Shown here: positions 43,401-55,723 of the stretch, in pieces
Layout: every line of letters begins with the position of its first letter
Position numbering within the stretch: the stretch's first letter is position 1
DNA from: Tetradesmus obliquus
Taxonomy: Eukaryota; Chlorophyta; Chlorophyceae; Sphaeropleales; Scenedesmaceae
Length of the DNA: 64,000 nt
Assembly (NCBI GenBank): GCA_030272155.1
Contig: CP126192.1
Coordinates: 2,266,501 to 2,330,500, forward strand
Direction: 5' to 3'
The notes under the pieces: generated by a model
The model's input: the letters and a program-made list of their open reading frames with translations, nothing else
Told to the model about the DNA's origin: nothing
Database searches by the model: none
Made by a program: the position numbers and the translations under genes

Positions 43401-46400
43401 CATCAGCCGCAGCAGCATCAGCAAGAACACAGCGATGGAGGAAGCCGGCGGCTTGAAGCTGGTCAACCCAGCCCACGGCTCCTCGCTGACTGGGTGCGTG
43501 GTTGCTGCCAACTGGGCTGGCGTGCGTGGCGGCGGCCTGGGCATCGTTGGCCTGGATCTGGTCAGTGACTTGGCGCTAGTTGACGTGCAGCTGGTCAACA
43601 ACACGGCAGCGGGCGAGGCTGGCGGCGGCCTGCTGCTGACTGGGCCACTGGGTCTGCTTGTTGTTGGCGGCGAGCTGTCAGGTAATGCAGCGGGCGCGGC
43701 TGCTGCCATCGACTACAGCAGCAGCGCGGACGGTGCGCTGCCGGCAGGCCTGGGCTCCAGCGACGCGTTCAGCGCCAGCAGCACGGGCCTGACGGCGGCT
43801 GGCGGCGGCATGCTGCTTGAGGGCTGCAGCTGGGCAGCGCTGCAGGGCGTGGACGTGTGGGGCAACGCAGCGCCATCTGGCTGCGGTGGCGGCATCGCAG
43901 TTGATGCGTGCGGCAAGCTCCTGGTGGACGGCGCTACTGTTGAAGGCAATGTGGCAGCATCTGGCGGCGGCGTGTGCGTGCTGGGTGTGCCAGGCTACGT
44001 CAGCCTGCAGAACAGCAGCGTGAGCTCCAATCGTGCGCTGCTTGGCGGCGTGTGGGGTGGAGTGGGGTCCAGCTTGAGCCCTACTCCAGAGCCGCACCTC
44101 AGCTGCAGGGTGCCTGGCACTGGCGGCGGCTTGTGCCTGGACGTGCAGGGCCAGGTGCTGGTGAATCGCAGCACCATCAGCAGGAACCAGGCACGCAACG
44201 GCGGCGCAATGGCGCTGGGCGTGTGCAGCGACCCCGAGCGCTGCGCGCTGGCGCTGGATGGTGCGACGTTCACCAACAACACGGCGGTGCAGGGCGGCGG
44301 CGGTGCGCTGTACTTCACGACGGCTGTGTCGCCGGACCAGGTGCTGTGTGGGGAGGACTACAACAGCAGCCAGGCGCAGGGCTATGCAGCAGGCACCAGC
44401 TTCCCAGCGCTGTCCGCCATCCTTGATGCGGCTGACTTCGGCAGCAACACCAGCAACACTGCCGCTGCACCTGCTGCTGCAGCTGCAGCAGATGCCGGCA
44501 GCAGCAGCAGCAGCAGCAGCTCGGACAGCAGCAGCACAGTTGAGGTTGACAGCGGCAGCAGCAGCACCTTTGTGCCTGGTGGGTCAGATGGCGCGGATGC
44601 TGAGGGCACGGTGGCAGAGACTGTCAGCTTTGACCCCACGGCGACAGCTGAGCCCACAGCCACCACGGTCAGCTTTACCACTGTAAACAAGGGCAAGAAC
44701 CGCAAGTCCACCAAAGGCCAGGCACCCACAGCCACCACTACCGCCACCACTGCACACGATAACTCAGGGCTGCAAGTCTCAGAGGCAGAGACACCCAGCA
44801 GCAGCAACAGCGGCAGCAGTGCTGTCTCTGTGGAGCTTGGGGCTGCAAGTGCAGATGCAGCAGCAGCCGGCGGCAGCAGCACTGAAGGATTCAATCCAAC
44901 TGCAGCTTCGACAAGCGCAGACAGCAGCGGGGACATTGAAGTTGCAGAAGCAGGCTCAGCTACAGAGCCGTTTGACCCAGCAGCTGCAGCAACTGCAGGA
45001 TTTGACCCAACTGCCACAGCAACAGAAGGCTTCAACCCCGCAACAGTCAGCAGCGACGAAGCGAATGCAGCAGCAGCCACGGATGGCTTCAACCCCCTCG
45101 CTGGCGGCGGCAGCAGCAGCAGCAGCAGCGCCGCTGCTGAGACACAGGGCTTTGATCCCACCGCTGCTGCAACAGCCGGCAGTGATGGCACCCTTGCAGA
45201 GATGCCAGCGTTTGATCCCAGCAGCGCTGTTAGTGGAGCCAGCTTCAGCATGCCAGATGCAACATCAGGCGACTATGATGAAGGCACGCTCGCTAGCTTC
45301 GATGGCTTTGACCCGACAGCCGCAGCAGCCGACCCCAGCCTGTTTGGCATTGCATCGGTGCCAGTCAGTGGCGATGCATCGCAGCAGCAGCTGGGCGCTG
45401 CGAGCAGCAGCGCGCAGGCAGCATTCCAGCAGCGCTCTGCACAGGCGGCAGCAGCCAGCCAGCAGCTGCTGCTCCCGGAGAGTGGCCGCATTGCCAGCGG
45501 GCAGGGTGTGGTAGCAGCTGTGCCAAATGACATGGGCACTCTGGGCCCCAGGCTGGGGGATGCCACAGAGGCACTGAAGGTGCTCAAGCCTCCCAAGGAG
45601 TCCACCTACACCTTTGCAGTCGGCAACGGCCTCACTGCCAGCACCACCGTGTTTGTGAATGCACCGGCAACAGCAGCGGCAGCAGACGCCGCAGTGCAGG
45701 GCAGCAACGCGCTCAGCGAGACGCAGGGGCAGCTGCCGGCAGCAGCAGACGCCAGCAGCTTGACTGTGCCGGCGACTGACCTGGTCACTGCTGCAGCGCA
45801 GAAGGCAGGGGTAGCGGCAGCTGAGATTGGGCAGTGGACGAAGGCTGGCCGGGTGCGGCTGCTGGATCTGCTTGAGGCTGGCGCACTGAATGCCGCGCAG
45901 CTGGCACGCTACTGGACGCCAGAGGGTGGCCTGGTGCAGCCGCAGCCGCAGCGCAGCAACGACACACCAGACTTTGAGCTGTACTCCGCTGTTGCCGCAG
46001 CGCTGACGAAGCAGCAGCAGCCAGTCGGCAGCAGCAGCATCACCAGCGAGACTGGGCGGTTTGCGTCGCGGCCGCAGAGCAAGTTCAACCCTTACAGCAT
46101 GACCTGTGACCCGGTGCAGAACCCTGCAGCATGCCCTGTGCCTCGCCCCAGGGACGCTGTGAAGGTTGCTGACGCCAGCAGCGGCCGTGGCAAGCATGTC
46201 AAGGATGCGATGACAGCACAGGCGGCAGCAGCAGCTGCAGCCATGGCTGCTGGTGGCACAGCAGTGCGGCAGGCAGCTGCCGGCGCAGCAGGCCCTGCCA
46301 GTGCTGGCCTGGGCTCTGTTGCTGCCGCAGCAGAGGGTGGCGTAGTGGGTGCTGCAGCCGCCAGCAGCAAGGCAGTTGGCAGCAGCAGCGCTAGCAGCAG

Positions 46401-49400
46401 CAGTGACGCCAACGGCAGGCGGCGGCTGATGGAGATTGATGAGGCAGCTGCAGCCAACGAGGCAGCGGCAGCAGTGGAGGCTGCTGTGGCCACTGCAGCA
46501 GCCGGCGAGGCGTCGCGCGCCCCAGCTAGCGGCCTCATCCTGCAAGGCACATCACAGTGCGGCACTTTCGAATTCAACACCGCAATCGGCACCAAGGCGT
46601 ACGGTCCCGTGGTTACCAGCAGGCCTGCAGGGCTGCGTGTGTGGGACAGCAGCGGAGAGCTCAACGGGCCTAACCCTGTGCGCGTTGCCACTGGCGGGCA
46701 GGTGCAGGTGCAGATCCAGGTGGTGGATGTGTTTGGGGGCGTGGTGACTTCAGGAGCCACCGATTACATCCGTGTGCGCGCCACGCTGCAGAACCCCAGT
46801 GCCAGCAGCAGCCTCGCAGGAGCAGCAGCGCTGCCCGGCATCAGCAACAGCCTCGCCGGCAGCAGCAGCAGCGTGGCGACCGCAGGCACATCACCCAGTG
46901 TGAGCACAGACGGTGACAGCGAGACTGATGCGAAGGGCGTCATCCTGTCAGGCCTGCAGCAGCTCAGCTCCAGCAACGGCACACTCATCGTGTCAGGCCT
47001 GCGCCTGTCAGGCCCCCCTGGCACGAACACCACGCTTTACCTGAGGGCCAGCGACCCCAGCCTGCTGCCTGCATCAGTGCCGGTGTCGCTCACCAGCTGC
47101 AGCGCAGGCTACATGCAGCTGCCGGGCAGCTGCCAGCTGTGCCCTGCAGGCACCTACAGCTTCGACCCCGAGGAGCCACGCTGCGCGCTGTGCCCTGCAG
47201 GGGCCACATGTAACGGCACCGTGGTGGTGCCCATCAGTGGCTTCTGGCACTCCAACCCGCGCAGCGCGCAGATCCACGCGTGCAGCAACCTGCTGGCGTG
47301 CGCGCGCGACAACGCGGGGCGGCAGCAGCTGGTGGACTGGCAGGCCAGCAACTTTGGGGCTGGGCTAATCCTGGGCAAGCCTAAGGCTGCAGTGGCGGCA
47401 GCAGTGGGGCAGTACATGCAGGAGCAGTGTGCGGCTGGGTACACAGGCACGATGTGCGCGAACTGCGTGCAGGATCCTGCGGCGATTGCAGCCAACCGCG
47501 TGTCACACGGACGCGTTGCTGGAGCGTGTGTGGCGTGCGGGGACAGGCGTGCGGTGCTGGGCATGTACATAGCGGCAAGGCTGTATGACCTGGCGCTGTG
47601 GGCGGCACTCACCTGGCTCACCTGGCGCGCAGCAAAGGCGTGGGCGCAGGCAGTCACGCTCAATCCAGCGACAGCAGCAGCAACAGCCGGCTCGCTGCCG
47701 CCGTCCTCGGCAGCAGCAGCCAGCCTGTCAGCGCGCATGGCTGGCGGCGCGGGCGAGAAGGGCGGCAGCATGGCAGCCAACGGCATGGTGCTGGCCAGCT
47801 CAGATGCAGCGGCGGCGGCTGCGGCTGCTGTCGGCGCGTCTGCGCCGCTGCAGGCGCACGTGAGCGTGTTCTTGGACTACCTGCAGATGCTGTCCATCAT
47901 CAGCTGCAGCGTCGCCAGCTACAGCTGGCCGCGCATCCTGCAGACATTCATGACAGGCTTCACCTTTGTGCCGCTGGGCACCAGCCGCTGGGTGCCGGTG
48001 GAGTGCCTGTTGCCGGCGCAGCTGGCGTACGCGCGCTCCATTGTGGGGCTGCTGCTGACGGCTGCGCTGCCGCTGTTCTACCTCGGCACGTCTGCTGGCG
48101 TGTGGATCGCCGGCCTGGTCATGGGCAAGATGCAGCGCACGCCGATCCTGGCGCTGGTGGTCGGCACGGGGCTGTTCTACCCGCTCATCACCATGTCTGC
48201 GCTCAACGCGTTCAGCTGCACCTACATTGACAGCCCGCGCGTGGGGCCTGGAGAGGTGGTGTCTGCACCGGGGGCGTACTGGTCGCTCGACCCAGAGGTC
48301 AAGTGCTACGAGGGGCAGCACCTGCAGCTAATGCTGGGCTTTGGGCTGCCGGTGGTGCTGCTGGTGGTGCTGGCGTGGCCTCTGCTGCTGGCGAGCATGC
48401 TGTGGGACAGCCGCTTCCGCATCCGCGAGCAGCAGCAGCACCCAGCCACGCGGCGGCGCTACCTGGTGCGCAAGACGATCAAGCTCTGCCACCAGCTGCT
48501 GGGCGTGTACAGCGGCTTCACGCGGCCCAAGCTGTACTTGTGGCCGGTGCTGGTGGAGGTGCGCAAGCTGCTGCTGTGCGTAGTGGTGGTGCTGGCGTCC
48601 GGTAGTGCGCCCGCAGTGCAGCTGTACGTGCTGTGGGGGCTGCTGGCGCTGGTGCTGCTGCTGGAGTGGGTGGCGCGCGCCAAGTCCACGCGGCCGCTGC
48701 TGGCGCTGCAACTGGTGGCGGTTGGGGCGCTGCAGGCGGTGGTGTACCTGGCTGCGGCATTCACACAGGTGGGGGGCGCTGGCTGGGTGTGGTGGGCAGC
48801 TTCTGTGCTGTCACATGCGCTTGTTGTGTATCTGGCAATGATAGAGCGTGTTGCAGTACAGCACAGTGGAGCATGCAGAGGTGTGTCATACCTACTTGCG
48901 TGACCAGTAACAAACCGACCAGCTGTTTCCATCTACCTGATACATGTCTGACTGGGTATAACAGGACAGCCCTAACACACACTTAGCTGATACTGACACG
49001 ATGTCTGTCTGCATGTTGTCACTGCCTGCTTGCAGACTGCGCTGGTGGATGCCGCAAGCACCTTCACAGCGCTCATCATCTTTGTGGCGCTGTCGGTGGC
49101 GCTCGCGTTCCTGCTGTCCCTCGTCGCGGGCCTGCGCGGCAGCAGCTGGCTGCGCAAGGTGCTTGATGCTGACAATGACGGCAAGATCAGCAGCGCCGAC
49201 CTGTACACCTCCGCCTCAAAGCTGCTGCACCTCAACGTTGCAGCAGGCGCAGCATCCAGCAGCGCAGCAGCAGGCGGCGGCAGCGGCAGCGGCAAGGCAG
49301 CGCCTGCTGAGCAGAGCACTGCAGATGGCGCCAAGCTGGTGACCGGCAGCAGCGCCGGCGGCCGGCGTGCAACTTGGCGCATGGTGTTTGTGGGCAGGGG

Positions 49401-51543
49401 CGCTGCAGGCAAGGCTGGCGGCGGCGATGGAGCTGCTGCGCAGGCGCACACGATGCAGGTGGATGTTGCGGGAGATGAGCTGCAGCCGCAGCCCAGCAGC
49501 ACGGATGATGCAGCAGGCCGGCGCAGCGTGGACCAGCAGCAGCAGCTGGGCCCGCCTGGACTACGCAGCCCCGCTGCCTCGCAAGCTGGCAGGGCCTCAG
49601 GCAGGGGGCTGGCAGCAGGGAGCCTGCCAGTCACGCATGCAGCTGGCGGCGGCATCATCGGCAGCAGCAGCGGGCCAAGCTCCAGCTCAGCTGCAGCAGC
49701 AGCGGCGGCAGCGGCAGCAGCGGCGGCAGCAGCAGTTGCCACGTCAGCCAGCATAGACATTGGGGCACTGGGCGCGCTGCGCAAGGCAGGCATGCTGCCT
49801 GGCAGGCCGCCACACCAGCCGGGTTCTGGCTCGCCAGGAGGCATTGCAGCAGCAGCTAGCGGCAGTGGGGCTGTCGGTGCTGCCTCTGTGGAGAGCAGCT
49901 TGAGCAGAGGCGGCGGCTGCCCACTGCCGCTGCCGCCAGGCGGCCATGTTGCTGTGGATCTGCAGCAGCTGTCAGGGGCTCGCTCGGGGCGGTCTGCAGG
50001 GCAGAGCCAGCAGCTCAGTGCTGGCGGCTCTGGGCAGCAGCAGCTGTCAGCGGCAGCAGCAGCAGCCTCCAAGATGGGGCGCGCCAACTCTGCTGGCGCG
50101 TGCGTGCCTGGCAACATGCCGCTGCAGGCGTACCTGTCGGTGCACCAGTGGCTGACAGAGTCAGAGGAGCTGTCGCATGGCGCCAGCCACCCTGACAACA
50201 GCGGCTGGCCGCCGCGGGGTGGTGGCGCTGCTGCTGCTGCCAGGGGCCCCAGGGCCAGCACCAGGTCGCTGCAGGAGACTGCGTCGTCACCTGGGCCGTA
50301 TGTGATGGGCAGCGGCAGCGGCAGTGGCAGCATGGCGCTGCAGCGGCAGCAGCTGCTGCAGCAGCTGCAGACGTGGCGGGGCCGGCTAGATGAGGAGGCA
50401 GCAGCAGACGAGGAGGTGGTTGATGTGAACAACCTCAGGTCTGTGTCGGAGACGGAGCGGAACGCCGCCATGCAGCAGCAGCGCAGGGCGACAGGGCAAG
50501 CTGCTGCTGCCAGAGCAGGCGAGCTTGCCGCAGCCGCACCAGCAGAAACAGCCGCTGGTGGGACTAGGCACCAGCCGTACTATGCCCTGTGGAGCAACGT
50601 GGCCAGTGCCATTGCTGACCCTGCTGCCTCGCCTGCAAGCCCCGGCGCTGGCAGGCGCACAGAGCCTGCTGCAGCATCACCCCGGCCACCCGCAGCAGCG
50701 AGGGCTGTCGTCAGAATCAGCAGTAGCAGTAGCACCGTACGGCAGGGCGGCGTGCGGCCGTCGCCATTTGCTGCATCTGCGGCAGGTGTTGCGGTGTATG
50801 GCGATGCAGTGGCAGCAGCAGCGTCTGGCAGCGCGAGTCCTCCAGGGCGCAGCGTGTCCATGCCCGGCAAGGCGCAAGGCGCATTTGCAGTGGCAGCAGC
50901 AGCAGCAGCTGTGGCAGCTGGCAGCGGAGCTCCTGTGCCGCCAGGCAGGCACTCTGCGTACTACAACCTGTGGCAGTCGGCTGTGCAGCGGCTGTCAGAA
51001 GAAGAGGGGCTGAGCCCTCCAGCAGCAGCAGCAGCAGCTGAGGCGCCAGATGTGGTGCAGGTGGCGGAAATGCAGCGCTCTGCAACCGCTCCTGCAGCGC
51101 CGCCCGCACGCCACAGGCAGTACATCGGCATGTGGCAAGCAGTGGCTGAGCAGCTGGGTGACGGCCCATCAGCTGTGGGTGATGACACTGCAGCAGCCCC
51201 GCCTCCACCCCTGCCAGTGCAGGATGCAGCTGCAGCAGCAGTTGCAGAGGCAGCCCAGCAGATAGCGCAGCGGGTGCAGCAGCAGCACGCGCAGACGGGC
51301 GGCGGGCGGCCCAACCCCTTTGCTCTGATGACTGCAGCAGCAGCCACAGCAGCGGGGTTGGACGACTCTCCGGCAGCAGCTGCTGAGCCTGAGGCGCCGG
51401 TGCAGCTGCAGCAGCCGCAACGATCGCGGCGCAGCCGGCCCAGCAGGCGGGGCGGCAGGCAGAGCAGCACCGCCGGCGGCAGCGCACTTGATGATGATGC
51501 TGGCAGTGACGCATCTGCGTACATGGGCGAATGCCCTGTGTAG
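40421..51543 (+). CDS. Giant POMP-repeat beta-helix, multi-pass membrane, EF-hand surface protein
   Basis: Exons: 40421-40504, 40608-40930, 41138-42749, 42937 to 48855 (or 48768), 49036-51543; about 3,480 aa. Signal peptide: SRIRVLLLLALAGCLHSS (in-frame ATGs at 40421 and 40445). The ectodomain (to about 44,350) carries dozens of polymorphic-outer-membrane-protein/PbH1 repeats (GGAL..., SxFxxN), a right-handed beta-helix. Next are a Ser/Thr/Ala-rich region with nine F-[DN]-P motifs and a Cys-rich Eph/GCC2-like block (CPAGTYSFDP, CPAGATC, GYTGTMCANC; about 47,090-47,480). Six to eight hydrophobic helices follow (47,560-48,850 and 49,036-49,140), then an EF-hand loop DADNDGKISSAD (49,165-49,200) and a long cytoplasmic tail with three HxxYYxLW motifs. 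The open frame runs to a stop at 48903, but a phase-0 intron to 49036 adds another helix and the tail. Likely a surface sensor, adhesin or channel-like protein. Confidence 0.82.
44628..45340 (+). repeat. Nine F-[DN]-P motif repeats in the giant surface protein
   Basis: Motifs of the form [GSPA]-F-[DN]-P-[TASL] occur nine times at irregular spacing: SFDPT, GFNPT, PFDPA, GFDPT, GFNPA, GFNPL, GFDPT, AFDPS, GFDPT. They lie in an otherwise Ala/Ser/Thr-rich stretch between the beta-helix and the Cys-rich block. Confidence 0.9.
50569..51165 (+). repeat. Three H-x-x-Y-[YI]-x-[LM]-W repeats in the cytoplasmic tail
   Basis: RHQPYYALWSNVASAI (from 50569), RHSAYYNLWQSAVQRL (from 50950) and RHRQYIGMWQAVAEQL (from 51112) share one pattern, embedded in low-complexity Ala/Pro/Ser sequence. 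The conserved Arg-His, Tyr and Trp amid disorder suggest short linear binding motifs. Confidence 0.9.
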
Positions 51544-53025
51544 GTTGGATGTGCTGCATGGTTGCCCTGTAAGCCAAGAGCATGGCTTGTAGTTTGTGTC
51601 AGCACGATGAGGGCGGCTAAGCACCGCTGCAGCTGTGATCAGGGTCGGCAATGTCGGTGGGCCCGGTGGCATGGGGGCCCTTACCTGTTGTTTGGTATGA
51701 ACTTCTGGCGAGCACTGTCGGTCTGGGTTAAGCAGCTGGGTAGAGTAGCAGCGTGTGGATCTGTAGGCAGGCGCAGGATAGGGGTGAATGCATGCCCATT
51801 TAACCTCCCAACAATAGGTGTTTGGGTGGTACCAGTAGGTGTTCTGTCGGCCTCTTGCTTGCACAGTTGGGTGCTACAAGATGGTTAGCTGCCGTAATGT
51901 ATTCCAAGCTGCTGTGGCAGCCAGCACACCTGGTCAGATGTGTACGGTATGGTGGGCAGGTGCTCGTGACCAATCGTTGGCGTGCTACCCACACTTTTTG
52001 GCGATCCCTGCCTTTGTACATCTTGTTTCCTGGCCTGACAGGGGTGCACCCGGCCAGAGTTTCCTGGCTTGCCTACATTATTGGCTTGCCAGGGCTCAGG
52101 CAAAGCATGCAGCATCTGGCATGCGTGATCAAATGAATACACACCATTGGAATGCAGTGATTTACAGCCTAGCATCGCTTGCTTTGTATGGGTTTGTAGG
52201 ATTACTTGTGGTTTTAGCAGTGCGCAAGCTGCTTGTGAACTGTTGCAGAACTTGCGTGCACAGAGGCAGACTGCCTGCTCTGAGCACTACAGCAGCCTAT
52301 CAGGCAGTGGTCGATCTGTTACCAAGCATGGAGTATGATGTCACACAGTTTGTGTCTCTCCTATTACAATGCTGCACGGCAGAACAGTTCGTGTGAGTTC
52401 TGTTGTCCATACATGTGCAAGCTGTGAAGGCGAGGCCCTGGTTATGTGGTTGGGCAGCGGTGCTGTGTCACGCATCACGTGGCTGTGATGCGTCTGGCAG
52501 GAGCGTGACTGACCTGCAGTGCCACTCGAGTGGCTGAGCTCAGCCAGCGACTGCACAAGCGATGTGATCATGATGCTCTCATGCATGCGCATAGCGTTGT
52601 ATGTGACAGGCATTGTCAGTCTTCAATGACCAGATACACTTGCTAGGTGCGACCTGTGTGTAACGCGTGTGCATGATCTCTCAGTAGGCTGGGCGGCTTG
52701 TCTCATTAGGGCTGTCTAGCACAAGGGCAAGTGGTGTAGGTGCATGCACATCCTGGCAATCCACATGACCCGTACCAGCTCACACTGCAGGCTTGATGGG
52801 AAGTGCTTATTAGGGCTGCAGCAGTGAAAGAGCATCACGTACAAGCGCAGAGCAGCGGCATTCATGTCAAGAGTGGAATCACCCCATCATGGGGTCATGG
52901 CATAACACCACCCACGTTAGGGTTGTGAAGGCCGGCACGTCAGCGAGCTGCTTATTAGCAGGGACGGTTACTGGTTTTCACTGACGTACGATAAGCACGA
53001 CATTAAGGCCAATAGAGTTGACCGT
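51544..53025. other. Intergenic region, one short membrane-like open frame
   Basis: No supported gene. An open frame at 52121-52396 (91 aa) contains one hydrophobic segment (YSLASLALYGFVGLLVVLAV). It lacks a recognisable family or splice support and lies where the 3' UTR of the giant gene and the promoter of the F-box gene are expected. Confidence 0.45.
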
Positions 53026-54024
53026 ATGGAGGAAGGGATCGGCACTTTCACGGACGAAGAGGGCTGCTCCTTTCTTGATCTGCCCCGCAATGTGGCCACC
53101 GGCATTCTCTCGCGTCTGGGTGACACACCACAGGATATTGTCAGCTTCGGCAGATCCTGCCGCGCAGCGCACGGCCTAGCATGCGAGCCTGCCTTATGGC
53201 AGCAGCTGTGCTGCACCCTCTCCAAGGCCTTCCACGCCCCCCAAGCGTGGCATGCACGCTCTTTCCGGCACCTGTACCTAGCATTGGTGTACCCCTACAG
53301 GGACCTACTGCTGTGCAAGCTGTGGCACTCCAACCTGTGGCCATGCGGTGCGTACAGCGGGGTCACCTGGAAACACTTCAATGGTTGTGCTTGCTGCATG
53401 CAAGTAGGACATCAGCTGCATGTATGCAGAACATGAGGTAAAGGACGCAGTGCACGCCGCTGCAGCTGCAGTTCACGGGGCTTCATACATACCAATCCGT
53501 CCATGTTGAGGGTGTCTATTCTAGCTGCATTGTGAGGGACTGCTTACACCGCTGCTGTCGCTGCTGCTACGCACTGCAGGCTGTGTGCTGCGCATTGATG
53601 CAGAGGCCCCCAGGCTGGTGGCCAGGTCAATGCACTACAAGACACTCAACGGCGGCCCTTACTGCCATGAGATGTTCTTTGTTGGGCTGCAGCCTGCTGC
53701 AGCAGACCAGCCAGCCGCCCAGGTGGGTTGCAATGCGTACGAATGCTATGCATTCTCAGCGGCATTGCCCACAATGCACAGCGGGCTTGCGGTTTTTGGC
53801 GTCAAGACAGCACTGGTGTACATTCATTAACTTGTTGCTTTGCATGCTGTTCATGCAAGCTGCAGTCAGCACTGTGTATGTGTGCTGCTATGCAGGGCAA
53901 GGCAGCTGCATACCTGTCTGGTGGTAGTGGCGCGGAGGAGGAGCAGCAGCAGCAGCAGCAGCAGCTTGCCGCGCCCCTTTCTTACAGCAGGCCCATCAAG
54001 CTGCTGCCATATTCAACAGGCAAC

Positions 54025-54066
<42 letters not shown>

Positions 54067-55045
54067 GCGGCAGTTGTTCCTTCATCACCAGGCGCACTTG
54101 CGGCTGGGTTTGCGTTGGGTCATGGCGGCACCCGCACCAGTGCAACGTACATGGCCTTACACGAGAGCTTGGACAGGCACAACCGCCACCTGGTGAAGCC
54201 TTATGCTGAGGCAGCACAGCAGCAAATCGGCAGCAACTCAGGCACCAGCCGTGTTGCTGGCAGCAGTAGCAGCAGCAGTTGCAGTGTGCAGCAGCAGCTG
54301 CCCCTGCCAGATGTTGCCCCTGTGGAAGGCATCTCACCACCCTTGCTCCTTGAGATTGTGATGGATGTGCGTAGGCAGCGTGATACCCTCACCCTGCCTG
54401 TGTTCAAGCCATTCCAAATGCAGCCCTGGCTGCAGTCTGCTGCCACCAGCAGCAGCAAGCACAGCGTACTGGCCGCCATGCCAGGCACTGAAGGCATGGC
54501 AGCAGCAGCAGCAGCAGACAGTGATGCTGCTCTGTTGTATCAGCTTCCTGGCCTATTCAAAGGTGCATATGGCGGGCATGGGGTGGAGCTGGTGCAGCTG
54601 CAGCTGGCGGCTGTAGCAGCAGCACACTTCAACCCTGCTGCAGGCATCCGCTCCATACCTGCTGCTGCGGCTGCCGCAGCTTCGTTTGTGGCAGACACCA
54701 GGAACGAACAGCTTTGGATGTTCCCTGGGGTGCTGCTGCAGGGTCTGACTGGCCTAGCAGGGCAGCCAGAAGTGGGACCTTCCGATATCAGCAGCAGCGG
54801 CCTTGCTGCAGAGTATGCTGAGGCGGAGCTGCTTGCGGAGCTGGCTGCTGGGATGGAAGCACCAGAAGATAACGGGTGGGTGCAAGAGGTGGTGGATGCA
54901 CAGGAAATAGAAGGGATGGATTTTGATGATGACGATGACTGGCAGTTCCCAGAAAGTGATGTTGGCACAGATGATGAGCAGGCCTTGGCTGGGCTGGGGG
55001 TGCAGGACGCCGCAGATGCAGAGGCTGAACCCGCTGCAGAAGGTG

Positions 55046-55083
<38 letters not shown>

Positions 55084-55723
55084 CAGGAGGAGCCGACAGA
55101 TGCAGGTGAAGCAGCAGCAGGCGTTGCCACAGGTGCAGAGGCAGGCACATTGCAGCAGCTGCCGCCGCAGCTGCTGCTGGTTGGCACCAAGCTGCTGGGC
55201 GATGTGAATGTGCCTGCAGGCCACGTCAGCTTTGCATTTGATGCCAACAGCAGGTCGCTGGAGGGAGCAGGGCAGCCGCTGCAGCTGCCCCCCGACATCA
55301 GTGTGCGGGTGGATATCAGCAAGCCTGGAGTGAGGCAGCTTATCGTGCAGGTGCGCTGCGGCATGAGATGTGCTGCACGTGGCAGTTGTCACGGCTTCAT
55401 TTGACAGCACTGTGCAGCAAACATTGCGGTGCTTGGAATTGCAAGCGTTAAGTAGACAGTCAGCACTGAACCTGTCATGCTATCGAAACAGCTGTCATGT
55501 TGTCGCTTTCAGAACGCTGTGCGTGTGCTGTTTGTTATGCCTGCAGGAGCGCTACCGTGGCAGGGCGCAGATCGCTTCCAGCGGCTTCCAGCAGTCAGCC
55601 ACCGTTGCTGCTGAGCTGCTGCTGTTTGGGCCGGACTGCTTTGGCGTGGTGTGGGGTGCACCGCTGAGCATGTTCAGCCTGTTCAGCAGGGTGGAGGATG
55701 CAGCGGCGCTGCCTGCAGTCTAG
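53026..55723 (+). CDS. F-box protein with EXECUTER-like C-terminal domain
   Basis: Four exons: 53026-53347, 53580-53722, 53896-55350, 55547-55723; phases agree and the product is 698 aa. An F-box lies at about residues 15-60 (FLDLPRNVATGILSRLG ... CRAAHGLACEPALWQQLC), which would dock to SKP1 in an SCF ubiquitin ligase. The middle holds polyGln and polyAla runs and an acidic stretch (DFDDDDDW). Conserved islands GLFKGAYGGHGVELVQL, GTKLLGDVNVPAGHVSFAFD and RGRAQIASSGFQ ... ELLLFGPD ... FSVVFRRV-like end (MFSLFSRV) match the domain shared by plant F-box proteins of the At5g39450/At3g12350 type and the plastid EXECUTER proteins. There is no obvious transit peptide, so a nuclear or cytosolic SCF role is more likely than EXECUTER's plastid one. 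The substrate is unknown. Confidence 0.83.
54024..54066 (+). repeat. CAG/GCA run coding polyAla in the F-box gene
   Basis: About 14 GCA codons (plus GCG) encode a polyAla tract in exon 3. A second GCA run lies at about 55048-55081. Confidence 0.9.

Noticed and set aside
42880-48903. Treating the 2,007-codon open frame as a complete gene
   Set aside because: Upstream exons with matching phase carry the signal peptide and more of the same repeats, and a downstream exon continues the membrane domain.
48972-50471. 499-codon minus-strand open frame
   Set aside because: It is the complement of the Ala/Ser/Gln-rich last exon of the giant gene; its composition is just the mirror of GCA/CAG codons and shows no domain.
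52121-52396. 91-aa frame with one hydrophobic segment
   Set aside because: No family, no splice or regulatory context, and one such frame is expected by chance in 1.5 kb; kept only as a note in the intergenic entry.
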